Below, piece after piece: positions 42,492 to 54,580 of a DNA stretch of 64,000 nt. The first letter of the stretch is position 1, and each line of letters starts with the position of its first letter. Where the stretch lies: the NCBI GenBank assembly GCA_012861695.1, contig JAAOOA010000026.1, positions 16,900,001 through 16,964,000 of the forward strand. The letters run 5' to 3'. Source of the DNA: Trematomus loennbergii (taxonomy: Eukaryota; Chordata; Actinopteri; Perciformes; Nototheniidae). A model generated the notes under the pieces. That model did not search any database. It was not told where the DNA came from and was given only the letters and a program-made list of their open reading frames with translations. Position numbers and translations under genes: made by a program.

Positions 42492-43702
42492 CATGTTTAG
42501 AACATGTGGTAATGGTGCACTTCAGCCCTTGTCGGCAAAAAGGAATTACAACAAAGAAAAACTGAGAAAAAAAAGAGACATTGAAACAAAGGAAAGAAAA
42601 CAATTAAGATTTGAAATAGAAAATAGATCACCAGAATGTTCTTTCTTGCCTCTTAAGGCTTCCGTATACATTTATATTAACAACTATGCCCTCTGAAGAA
42701 TGTCAAATATTCTTTAATCCCATTAAAATCTACACATCTAACCTAAAGTTCTGGATTCAAAGCCTTATTTCCTGGAAGCATCAATCTGTACCCTGAGCCT
42801 GACCTCTGAGCTACCCTGATTGACAGAAAGCAGAAAGACATGTGGACTTCGAGTTTTTAATAACCCAAGGCCTGCAGCGGCCCGAAAAGAAAGAACTGTG
42901 GAGAAGCTTCTCAAAACAAGCAGATAATCTGTCAAAAAACTCAGTTTGAGATCAACAATTATTCAAGGTCTGGCAAGATATAACTAAAATGCAGAACATT
43001 ACAAAGGGCTTCAATTATAATATTGTAATGAACTGACCGCACATAATAGGGAATGTGTTAGAGATCAAAACGAGGTCCATGAAATCCGACACCTGAATCA
43101 AATTCATAGAGGAGATTCAACCACTTTGACTCTTTCCGTATTCACCAACCATCTGTTGTGTCCCATAGAAACAATACTGAAACTGGTCATTCAAGTCAAA
43201 ACAGACAGACACATATAGAGTTAATCATAAAAGTCCTGTCTTTCAATCATTAAACATCCAGTTCAGGTGATATAGAGAGTTTCCTGTCTACGTTCTGTGG
43301 TATGTTCCTGATCGGAGGGTTTCCACGAGGCAGGAGAGATCACGTGACCCTGAAACCGAGAATGGAGAGGCTGCCCCGTCACAATGAAACAGCTGTTTTT
43401 AATATCGCAGTCTCGCTGAGTTGCAAGATGTGCCCCGAGCGTCAGCAATCCCTGTTACTGGTACATTCATCAGAGCCGTCCAGATAATCCAAGAAGTTGT
43501 CATTCTTCGTCTAGAAGCCTATTTCTTTTTTTATAAAGTGGTTATTTCTTCCAATGCTCGTACCAGGCCCAGAATTCACCGCATGACAAAGTGTTCTCTC
43601 TGAAGGACCATAAGAACCCATCAATCCTCCATGACTGCCCCCTCCCTCCTCATTTCCTCAAAGTCTTTGTAGTCCAACGTTTTCTGTTCTCTCCCTCTCT
43701 TC

Positions 43703-46700
43703 CTACTGGTCGTCATCATATTTCTGAAGAGCGTCCTGCAGCTTGGCGGTGATCTTCTGGAAGAATCCGATCTGCTCTTGGAGGTGGTGCTGCATCTGCG
43801 AGCGGAAGTCCCGTACGCGTGTGCGGTGGAAGTGCTGAATCTCTGCCAGTGTGGCACAAGAAATGATGTTGCAGCGATCGTGGAGCTCGCCTTCCTGCTT
43901 TGGACAGTCTTTCACCTTGGTCAGTGCACCTGGAACAAAAGCGAAAAGGTTGAAAGGCTTAAAGGGGACCTATCATGCAAATGCACTTTTGTACGTCTTT
44001 TATACATGAATATGTGTCCCCGGTGTTCCAGGGAACTCACCAAGTGTCAGAAAACACAACCCTCTCTATTTTCCTCCATACCCAAATCTCTAAAAAAGGG
44101 GCTGCAACGGATCTGATAAAACTGATCCAGATTTGAACAATGTCCTGACGTCAGGACAGTGGCGCTACGGCTATTGGGCCAACTCCACCATCAGGAGGAG
44201 ACAGCCACGGCCATTGCCGTTCGAAAGCGCTGGAGACGCTGTAGTACATATGCCAGGCCTGTAGATGGTGCTGTTCTCACAGAATCTGCCCTTGCTAAAA
44301 CAGAGCTAGAAATTGTCAAATTGAGCAAAATGAGGCATGGCTAAAATGCATGATCTGTTTGGTATTTTGAAAAAAAAAAGTATAAATATGCCTTTTATAG
44401 GTATGGTCCTACACTATATTATTCAAATATAGCATGATAGGTCCACTTTAAAAACAATTCAAAACCGACATTGCAAAGTAATAGAACACCATTTTTAAAT
44501 CGCAACCGCAATAACAAAATCTGATGTTTGGGTCATACGCTATAATGATTTATTGTTTGTGTGCATTTAATAATGCATAAAATAAGGAACTTTAAGAAGA
44601 AAAAAATGCATACTGAAACAATGCACAGTTGTAATTATTGGTCTAAACCACATGTGTCAAACTCAAGGCCCGGGAGCCAAATCAGGCCCGTGGTGGATTT
44701 AATTTCGGCCCGCAGGATAATTTCTAATTACTATTAGATCTGACCCGCCGTATATTGCACGCAAACCTTCACTCAATCCTGAGGGTTTCCTCAGCTCAGA
44801 GCCTGAGCCCAAACATTGATGAACTTGCACCCAAGATGAGATGCCAAGTATCTGGCTTGAACTAACATCACAGAGCAGCAAACTGAGTTTACATGGATGT
44901 TTCCTTCGGCACTTTTTTTTCTTGCGACAACAGGGCATGTTTAGTTTTTTCTTTGAGGGAAATAGTTTTTTTGAAGCTGTTGTTGGCCTGTGGAGAAATG
45001 TAATCATAAGAAATGACTCCTGAAAAGCTGCAGATAGAGCCATAAGAATGAATGCAACTGATTATTTAATGTTTAATGTTGTTTTTATAGGCAATCATTT
45101 AAGCTTTGTTAGTTCCAGGTTTAATATGTGCAATAAGTTCATTTCAATAACATTGAACCTGTCCGGCCCTTGACTAGTACCGATTTTTTTATTTTGGCCC
45201 ACTGTATTTCAGTTGACACCCCTGGTCTAAACCATCACAATTCTAGTATTTTCCCAAATGGCTCTAAAAGGATGGCAAATTCTCCAAGCTGACCATGACA
45301 TTTCTTTTATACTACGTAAACAAGCTGGTTATTGCATACTTTTTCCATGAGCCTTGAAGTTACCCAACACCCAGCCATGACTCACAAAGTCTGAAATTCA
45401 AAAGGGGAAGAAGAAGTAGAGTTTGAAAAAAGACTGTTGGGGTAATGATGAGCTAGCTTTAAGCCTGGCCACGGCTCTCCACCCTGACCTCGCTGACCTC
45501 GCTGACCTCTCATTTTGATCTCTTTCTCACATGTCGGAAACACTCATCATACCTGCACAAGTACACTAACAAACTGAAATTAACTTGGACTTTGTCCCCT
45601 TCGCTGCCAAGGCGATTACAGAGCTGTAATCTGAACTCTTGTACTGTTGGCTGGTGGGAAAACTTGTTCAGCTCTGAAACAGTCTGAACCCCCTCCCTCA
45701 CACATACACACAGCCCTCCCCTATTCTTCTTCTTCCTACTTCTCTTCAACTGTATCCTGGGAGAAGGAGGAAAAGAGGGAGAAGAAAAGGGGAGGAGGAG
45801 GGGAAACTAATCCTGAGAGCGCTCCATTTTGCATTCCTGCAGTCCCAGGGCAAAATGGGACAAGAGGCCAGGAATTCTCCACTCATTTAAATCAGATGTA
45901 GCCTTTGGACCTCACAGACAGAACCGGCAATCGTAGGACGATACTGTACATGGCGGTTTAGGTTAACAGAGATTTCCACCTATAGAGCCAAGCAACTGTA
46001 TTCAGCTAATCTGTGGAGCAATGAGGCCATGTTTTTGTATTTGTTTATGGAGAAACGTACAGGGCTGTATGACATAGATAGAATGTGTGGCATGCAGACG
46101 AGAGAAAGAAAAAAGAGAAAAGTTTACGTGAAATGTGAGACCAGTCTTTTCTTTGTGTGCTAAAGAAAGGAGTTTTGAGGAAAAAAAAAAAGTCTTGTGT
46201 AAGCATTTTTCCCTCCATGGTGATCCTTCAACTAATTTGTTATGGAACGTGTGACTAAACCAGACGTCTTTTGTTCAAGGTAGTTGTTTCACAATGATGA
46301 CAGAAGTGCAGACTTTGCATTGTGGGGATGATGATCCTCAGCAGACAGAGAAGTGTGCTGAGCAACAGCGAGTAATGGATTACTCAGAGTCAGTTCTTCT
46401 TTCCGTCAATGACTCCCTTTGTATAACCCATACACATGCTCGTCAATTAGTTTGCAACTGAACACATGCATGTTGCAATATGTTGTTGCTCTTTTGAGTT
46501 GGTTTGTCTAAGAGACAGAATCACTAGCCAAGTTTCTAATGTTGCTGATAATAGCTGATCTTTAAGGAATCAGTTTCAGAGCTAGTTTAGTTTCATTTAG
46601 TTTCTATGTCCCATGCCTGGTTGGGCCTTTTTGCATATTTTACATGAATAAGCATGAGCTCATACTCCATAGAGACATTCATATTCATTTCCTTTAATAC

Positions 46701-49700
46701 CGGAAATAAGTAGTTCAATTTCATTTACTGAAAGCATATTACTCAACAACAATAGATAGTAAGTAACGGTATCTTCCAGTGCAGCAGAAGTCAAGGAATG
46801 GTTTTAAAGGTGTTAGAAATTAGACGACAACGCATTACTTGTCAATCAGAAAGTAGCGCTGCCAGTCACGGGACTATTGGGATTCAGACCGTGTTTCCAT
46901 AGTTCCCAGCTGTGATTCTGTCGAGAGAACAGGGCTCAGCAGACTGTAGAAACAGTGCCTCTAGGTTTTGGCTAACTTCAGGACTTTGTGTGCCAGGAGC
47001 ACTCCCTCCTCCCAACTGCAGGGCAACTAACAAGCTAACTCTTCTGCGAGTTCTTTGTACAAGTCTGTATGTGTTTTCCTGTGAGCGAGAACAGGATTTC
47101 ACAGTATCCAGAATGTTACAATGCACTGCACATGGGTTTCAGTTTTCAACTGTGCAGTAAATGAAACAGATGTTGAAACAATCAGAATCTGGTTTCTGTG
47201 AATTATCTGCCTTATTATTGACATGATAATAATTGTGGGCTCTGCAAAATGGATGGTTATTGGTAACATCGTTAATTACTGCGTATAATCCAAGTTAAAC
47301 TAAGGAATTGTGTTACTCTTTTGTTTCAAAAGTGATTATATACAGTCTGAAGCTGAGCGCGAGAGGCCTTGTGTTGCTATGATCCTCCCTGGATTCAAAC
47401 CCTCCACCCTGCAGATGCATCAAGAGTCATTACCTCATCTCCATTTGAAGATAACCTATGACCTCACTGGTGATAAATCTGCTAGGTCCTGTATCTGCTT
47501 AATTTCTTGCAAACTCCTTAAGGGGTATGTTCAGTATGTTTCTTCCTGGGTCCTATATAGACGTGTTTTTTGTGAAAAAAAAGTGAAAAATGGAGACAAC
47601 CACTTCTAAAGTTGGGCCAGTATTGAGCGAGAGCACTGCAAAGCCAATGTAGTCCTATCAGGCAATTCAGCACTATCAATGTACTTCAACTAAAGTACTA
47701 GTTTTTGCCACTGACAGGCTCAGATTGTCTTTATAAGTTTCTGACAACATTTAAAAAAAATGACCCTACAGACAAAAACTTTTTTTTAAAGTGGCAACAG
47801 AACACATACATTCTCGTAGTGGAACTGCCCAATAGGAAAACATTGAAGCACCTTTTTGCGGCTTCTGGCTCAAAAATGTAAAAAAAAAAGTAGGTTGAAA
47901 TATACCAAAGTAACTCTTTAAAGAGTTCAGACTCTGGATTCTTATTTACATCCAATATAAATTAAGTATGTATGCAAATGAGCTAAGTGTGTTAACTTAA
48001 TGCGTTTGGCAAGCATGGTGGTTCTGGTTTCAGAGAACACACACACAGTTTCCTACCTTTCTGCACATGGATGATGTCAGGGAAATTGGCCAGGTGTCCT
48101 CTGTAGAGGTCCAGCAGGTCAGAAATAGGAGCCAGGTCACGGCGCGGCTGCTCAGCAAAATACTCTCCCACCTGCTCGTAGGCCTCTCCGGTGTAGGCGA
48201 TGGCTCTGTTCAGACCCCCCGAGTAGGCCTGCTGGTCCAGCTCGAACGCCTGCCCCAGGAGAGCAAAGGACTGCCCCACTTTCTGGTACTCCTTCTTGAA
48301 GCCTGTAATCTGCTTGCGAGCGAAGTCATTGATGGTGACGTTCACAACCACGATGTTCTCGTCCATCCTCTTGGTGAAGGACTTGAAGCCTTCGATCTTG
48401 CTCTCCACTTCCTGGAGGTCCAGCGGGACGGCAGGCGTACTAAAAAGACAAAGAGGGTCATTATAGACCTTATTTTGAAAGTCCTTTATGATTGATTTCA
48501 TTTAAGCATTACATCATCTGTATTTATTATTCCTCTGTTCTACTTATCTCATCCTCGCTATCAGGCACTCCCTACGAGGAAAGCCTTTAGTTACAGCAGA
48601 GTGAAACCAGGATACAGATAACAGCGTCTCGCTAAAGGGCAAATATCCTTTACTGTTAGTTTATACCATTGTATAAGGTATTTGAGGTGGATAAAATTAC
48701 AGAAACATCTGACACAATACTATGATGAAGCACCACAAACCCGATTCATACCTCATTGACAGAGTATGAACAACAATATTACATCATAAGCTTCAGTGTG
48801 TAGCAACGTGTGAAGGGCTGTTATTTATGGTTTTTGGTAAACCTTCTTTCCCTGAGCCTACCACATATTGTACTTCAGTTACTGATTGCCTACATTTCCC
48901 AGAATGCCTCTTACAATCTCCAAATAAAGGGCTGTAACATGATTCAGTGGCTGGTTTTAGAGTCATCGCTCTGTTGATGACAATAGAGTGAGGAAACTGA
49001 TAGTTCTTAAAGTAAACAAGGTCATGAACGTGGTCCTTACTGAAAATCTGATCTGTTTTAAAGCAGCAATGCTTTATGGGCTACTAGGCGTTCTTATTGA
49101 AGAAGAATACAAGTCGGTCTGTACGCCTCATAAACAATGAATTTCTCCCAGTACTTATCCGAGCCTCCTACCTGATTGTCAGGAAAAAATTTGAACCGAC
49201 CAATTGGTCTCGCTCGGCCTTCCTCTTGCCCATCTTCCAGGCCTTCTCGTCTGCTCCGCATGTAAGGAAATGCTGGAAAACGTCGCAGCGTGCCAGCACT
49301 GGATGGGTGATCATGTGGTTCATCCACCAGATCAGCCCCTTCCTCCGCTTGGAGATGAAGTCTTCCTCAAAGCGACCGGTGGCCTGCTTCTCGGGAAGGT
49401 GGGGTACGGAGATGACCGGGAAGCGCTCAACGAGCCGAGCATACAGCCAGTCAAAGTGCTTATACCTGCAGGGGTGATGGCAAATAACACAGGTTGGAAG
49501 ATTTATTGGAAAGAGTAGTTGGGAATGAGGTGTATTAGCAAGTAAACAGCAAAACAAAGGATGTTAGATGGAATGAAAAAGAAGGAAGGATGTAAGGAGA
49601 GCAAGTGTAAGGACTTTTTTCCCCAAAGACCAAGTAAAAACTAATGTGAGGGTGTGAGTGTTGGTTTAAATGACAGCCCTACTGACAGGGAAACAATGTG

Positions 49701-50672
49701 AAAGGTGCAGAGGGAATCTCAGAAAGGAAAGAGGAGATTCCTGAGGACTCCAGAGGGCAAAAGGCCACAGTTTTTTTGCCATTTTGTGGGAACAATTGTG
49801 GTTACAGGAAAAGCCGCAGAAACATTTATTCTTAAGTGTATGGGGGCCGGGGGATCCGGTGGAGAAATAAGTTTGGAAACCCCCAGAGGAGGAAGAGAAG
49901 GAGGAAGGTACCTGCGGTTGACTTGTACATTGGTGTGCGTCGGGGTCAGGCCGTAGGACATGTAGCTCTTCATGCCTTTGAACTTGGTCTGCTTGGTGGG
50001 GTCGTCAATGGTGCACATGAACGGATAAGGGTCCTCCTGCCACTCTGGTCCGTTTTTGCCCATCACCACGCAGATCCTGTCCCCGTCCTTCACGAAAGCA
50101 GAGGCCTCCCCGAGCAGGAAGGCCTCCCCTCCGGACTTGACAAAGGTGGAGAACCTGTTGAGGTTCCTCCCCACTGTTGCTGAGCTCTTGGCCTGCTGCT
50201 GATGTTGCTGGGAGCTGTCGCGCCGCCCGGGCAAGGAGGAGGTGACGGGGTACAAAGGGGGCGAGGTACCCATACCCTGAGCCGCATCGGTCGGAGAGCT
50301 GTCATCCCAATCGTCGTCCCAGTCGTCATCACTGCCCTGGCTGGTGTGGAAGCTGCCCCCCCCACTGCCACCACTGCCGGCCCCGAGTCCTCTCTGAGAC
50401 TCCGGGGACGTGTAGGAGGTGTGAGTGGGCGTCACGGCTTTGGCTTTGGGCGAGGAGAGACCGTTGTTGTTGGTGTTGGAGGTGATTTGGTCCCTGGTGA
50501 TCTCCACATATGAGGCAGGGAAGAGGCCAGCCTCCCCCCTGCTGTTCTCCCCCTCCAGCCAGCCGTCCAGCTCCTCCTCGCTGAACAGAGTCACCAGCTC
50601 ATTCTCTGTTATGGAGATCTCTCCTGGGTTTTCAGAGTGGAAGTCGTACAAAACTCTGGCCTTTAACGCCAT
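43703..50672 (-). CDS. snx18: Sorting nexin-18 (SH3-PX-BAR)
   Basis: Endosomal membrane-remodelling protein. Mammalian SNX18 binds PI(4,5)P2 through PX-BAR, recruits dynamin through SH3, and supports autophagosome formation. Minus-strand exons are 50672-49912, 49465-49172, 48439-48057 and 43929-43703; phases agree and give 554 residues. Domains: SH3 at 1-60 (ALYDF-type, with DGWLEG and [10 protein letters not shown]); a low-complexity linker with the acidic [12 protein letters not shown] cluster; PX at about 225-345 with [10 protein letters not shown] across the exon 1/2 junction and the [16 protein letters not shown] motif; BAR to the end. The linker and PX match SNX18 ([23 protein letters not shown]) better than SNX33 or SNX9. 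It is shorter than human SNX18 (about 628), mainly in the linker. About ten residues are also missing in the BAR segment after KGALTKVK. snx18a versus snx18b is undecided. Confidence 0.95.
43963..44447. mobile_element. TTAA-flanked MITE, short copy (snx18 intron 3)
   Basis: Terminal inverted repeats AGGGGACCTATCATGC and GCATGATAGGTCCACT lie between TTAA sites at 43959-43962 and 44448-44451. It is 485 bp and non-coding. The same family as the longer copy at 51958-52949. Confidence 0.85.
44649..45224. mobile_element. Non-autonomous hAT transposon, 576 bp (snx18 intron 3)
   Basis: A perfect 8-bp duplication GTCTAAAC flanks it (44641-44648 and 45225-45232). The left end reads CACATGTGTCAAACTC followed by AAGGCCCGGG. 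The right end reads GTTGACACCCCTG preceded by a GGCCC motif. This is the familiar vertebrate hAT end family CAGGGGTGTCAAACTC. No transposase is present. Confidence 0.88.
45233..48056. other. snx18 intron 3, remaining part
   Basis: Unique-looking intronic DNA. A tandem GCTGACCTC triplet lies at about 45481-45508. No nested gene was recognised. Confidence 0.5.
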
Positions 50673-51953
50673 AATTCTAATATCACATATGTTTATTTGT
50701 TCACTAGTTCCTGTCTTTGTTTCTTTAGGGACTTTTCTTTTACCCCCCGGATCAAACCATTAAGAGCTCTTTTAAATGTGGAGGTTTAGATCATTTAGCG
50801 GAAGCAACAATTGGGACTACTTTTTCCACTTCAAAGCCAGGCTTGCATCGCAGACCCATGCATAAAAGAACAAGGGAAGAAACACACGGGCTTGTACCCG
50901 ACACCCACCTCCTCTCGCCGCTCCTCTCAGATATCATTTGTTTCCATGCAGAACTTAATCCAAGTCGGGAAAATACGGAGGAAACCTGTATACCGGGTGT
51001 TTTCTCTCCGAGGGAAGATGCCGGTTAGAGTTTGAAGTTGACAAACTTGCGACGGCTGTGTCTCTGCTTTAGTCCTACGGATAAGAGCCGGGGGAAAGTC
51101 CTGTTTTTTCCTCCTCCTCCTCCTCTCCCTAAGATGCTTGTAAGTTAAAGGCACCAGTCCTAACACGTAGTAGACTGGCTGACTAACGGAGGGTGGAGCC
51201 AGGAGCAAGTTTAGTCAAGCCACTGAATTCATACATGGAAAAAACCCACATAACCTCATTTTAAAAGCTCCATCACGTAAATAAATATACTGTCAATACG
51301 TCACCAACTACACTTTGAATATGCCTTAATTAAGTCGGTGTTACTCGTATAAAAAATATATTATTCATTATTTTAATCTGATTCATTATTTCATTAGCTT
51401 AGCAAATAAATATATCTGCTTTAAAAGTTTGAGAGTAAATTGTGTACAATTGCATACTAGGCCTACACATTAAGTGTAATGGACTTTTATATTTTATATT
51501 TCCTTTGCTTTATGTATTGTGTGGCATTTTAGACCTAATGTATGACAGACACGCATAAACACTGTCTAATGTTTTTTCCACAAAAAAAAATGAATCTGCT
51601 CCTTCCCTTTATTATAAAACATAAAATATGAATAAGCAAATGGACTACTTTTAAAGGTTCACAGCTGGATTTTACTTCACTGAAGAGTTCATTATCAGAG
51701 GCTTCAGGCTTCTTCATCAAACTTGTGTAAATTGCATACTGAAGTTGAACACAGAGAAGCCTTAAACCTCAAACTCTGGAAATGCATCGCTTTGCACATT
51801 GAAGGCCTACAACCCAATTGAAGAAACAAGGCATGTGCCATTTAAAAAAAAAAAAAATTGATATTGTTAAATTGTATTACTCTTTTAGAATAGAACTGTT
51901 CTATCATGATCCCCCACTATCATTTTTGGGATTACAATACAATCAATTATAAT
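50673..51953. other. snx18 5' flank; repeat scrap
   Basis: This should hold the snx18 5' UTR and promoter. The stretch 50840-51210 is somewhat GC-richer, but no TATA box is obvious. At 51488-51591 lies a roughly 100-bp segment (containing GTGTGGCATTTTAGACCTA) that recurs at 57196-57295 beside the KIAA1958-type gene. Confidence 0.45.
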
Positions 51954-51957
51954 TTAA

Positions 51958-52949
51958 AGGGGACCTATCATGCAAAATGCACTTGTGTACGTCTTTTATA
52001 CATGAATATGTGTCCCCGGTGTTCCAGGGAACTCACCAAGTGTCAGAAAACACAACCCTCTCTATTTTCCTCCATACCCAAATCTCTAAAAAAGCGGCTG
52101 CAACGGATCTGATAAAAACTGATCCAGATTTGAACACTGTCCTGACATCAGGAAAGTGGTGCTGCGGCTATTGGGCCAACCCTCCACCTATCAGGGGAAT
52201 GTGGGGTTGGGCCACGGCCGGCCATTGCCTCGAAAGCGCTGGAGACGCTGTAGTACATATGCCAGGCCTGTAAGTGGCGCTGTAGTCTGCCACAAAAGCA
52301 GCGAAGAAGACTTCCCGTGCATGGTTGCTATGGTTACCCTTCTGTTTATTCTCCGCTGTGGCTTTTTTTTCTCCCTCCCCGAGGCAAGCGTTTGCTCCCG
52401 CTGCTGTAATTCAATGCAATCCCTCCCCGTCGAGGCAAGCACTGCAATTCTCTCCGGTTAGTCCACCAGCAGATGACAAACACCCACCTCTCCGCCTCTT
52501 CCAAGGAACGAGGGGACTGTGCGGCAGAGTTTCAGTTAGGTTTTCTTTCGCCGGTCAAGATGTCCGTTAAAGTTTAAATCTTCCGGACAAAATTAGAAAA
52601 GTGCCGGTCAAAGGTCTTCTTTGTTATTTATTGAGCTTTAAAACAAATGAATAACGACTCTATAGGCCTATAATAATATAATGAAACACGGAGGACGGAG
52701 ATCTATTTTTCTCCCCCTCTTCTGACTTGATCAGAGCACGGCTCCCCTCTCCTGCAGCGGGGCGTGGTCAGCTGCAGCTCACAGAATCAGCCCCGTGCAA
52801 AAACAGTGCTGGAGAACAGCAAATAGAGCGAAATGAGGCATGGCTAAAATGCATGATCTGTTTGGTATTTTGAAAACAGAAACGTATAAATACCTTATAT
52901 AGGTATGGCCCTACAATATATCATTTAAATATAGCATGATAGGTCCACT
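51958..52949. mobile_element. TTAA-flanked MITE, long copy with extra internal segment
   Basis: TTAA at 51954-51957 and 52950-52953 bound the same inverted termini as the copy at 43963-44447. The outer parts align closely. About 500 bp in the middle (roughly 52275-52800, including a CTCCCC-rich and CpG-rich stretch) is absent from the short copy. It is either a less deleted relative or a copy carrying foreign DNA. No transposase was recognised. Confidence 0.82.
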
Positions 52950-52953
52950 TTAA

Positions 52954-54063
52954 TATAACTAAATATAAAATACTACTATCTCAAATATAATTGTAAATAT
53001 AATACATATATTTATGTGATATACTATAATATAGTGTGATCCTATATCATAGCATATTTTTAATATAATGTAATGCAATTTATCATAATATCGTAATAAA
53101 GAATATAATGTAATATATATATGCTGCCGCTAGAGGTCAGTGTTACACCACTCAGTGACAGTTCCTCTCCCGTCCAGCAGCAAGCAGCAAAGCGAGCTTC
53201 ACGTTAGTTTGTGTCTCGTTTAAGTTTTGTGGAAAGCTTCTCCAGACAGAGAATGTGTTGATTAAAAATGCTCTACGTCTGATTTTATATTTATGATATG
53301 TAGTCAAACATTTAGGAATGATTGTGTCGTAACAAGATGAACATTTCCTTCAGTTTGCAGTGGCTGACGAACGTCCATGAATGAGGAAGATGTGATTAAC
53401 CTGCCTGGACTCACTGTTTTCATTTATAGTGAAAAAGTTAAGTATGAGACATGTTTATGAAGTGTCGGTAAACCGAGCCATGGCGAGCCGCGCTAAAACC
53501 GCTAAAACCTGTAGTCGAAATGCGGCTTAATAAGCCATGTGACTATTTATTGTTCATTATAGAGTTGCAATGCATTATCAGTTAAAGTTATATAATGTAG
53601 AGCCGATTAATGGGAGTCGGAGGCGGTGTGTAAGTATGGAATGCCACACTATTTTCCATTAGGTTACAGACAAAATAATGTAGGCTACTTGCTACATGCT
53701 ACCGTGAAGCTGATAATGCTAACAACAACAACAACCGGAACATGGTACCACCCACTAACTGGTCCGTAGTGCAACACACTGTATATCCCGGTGAATTATG
53801 TCCCGTAATGTTCCACCAGCCCCGGGGCGGAATTATTAAAGACCGTGGTACCGTTAAGCTCCGACTTTATCGGTCTTTGTATCGTTTTAGTTTCGCCAAC
53901 ACCGTTGCTAAAATGCAATAAGACTACAAAATGCGTCTATGATGTATTTTCGATCTTTCAAATCCAGACGAGAGATCTCTCTCCCCTGTCTGTGTGCAAG
54001 GGGGCGGGGCAGTCTACACACACTTAGCTGCTACATGCATGCAACAACACACACACGGCGGAG
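52954..54063. other. Region upstream of the BED exon; hAT-like and 5' UTR material
   Basis: AT-rich to about 53110, then a mixed-composition region. A start ATG at 53454 gives only a short frame. From about 53835 (GGTACCGTTAAGCTCCGAC) the sequence has the style of hAT element 5' flanks, and the strings ACCGTTA and TATCGGT recur near 54500-54580. It may contain the promoter and 5' UTR of the downstream gene. Confidence 0.4.
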
Positions 54064-54580
54064 ATGGCGGGGAGAATGGAGAGAACTAAGCGCTCCAAGG
54101 TGTGGTTAAACTTTACCCGACTCGATCTGGACAATGCTCGTTGCCAAATGTGCAATAAGAATTTTGCATGTAAGGGCGGTAACACGAGCAATTTGTCTAA
54201 ACATTTAGCAAAAGTGCACCACATTCAGTGGGAGAAATGCACCGTTTTCGACTGTCTTTCTAGTAGCGCTGTAGCCCCATCCACGAGTAACGTTTCCACG
54301 TCAGGTATGTATATCCTCCAGAAGAACCGTTTGGCCTTTTGCAGCATACGTGTATGCCCCACCTGTGTTGCTCTGTAGGCCACTGTATTTTTGCCGTAAA
54401 TGCTTGTTTTTTGTTTGTTTTTTACAGTTCTGTAAGTTCACATTATTTACAATTTGTTTAGTTAATTTACCTTTTTTTCTTCTTCAAAATAACTGATAAG
54501 AGTACCGTTAAAGGACCGGATCGATTAGTGGTATCGGTAAAAGTAGTAGTACCGTTAAAACCTTAACAATACCCATCCCT
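53835..54580 (+). mobile_element. Internally deleted hAT element carrying a BED exon
   Basis: The segment ends in TAACAATACCCATCCCT (54564-54580), which reversed is AGGGATGGGTATTG, a common hAT terminus in fish. Just inside are GTACCGTTAAAACC and TATCGGTA strings. It contains the BED exon (54064-54304) but no catalytic transposase domain. The left terminus was not found, so the left boundary is approximate. Confidence 0.5.

Noticed and set aside
43963..52949. An exciting new defence or CRISPR-like system
   Set aside because: The repeated segments are transposon pairs with terminal inverted repeats, not spaced direct repeats. The genome is a vertebrate and no such system was seen.
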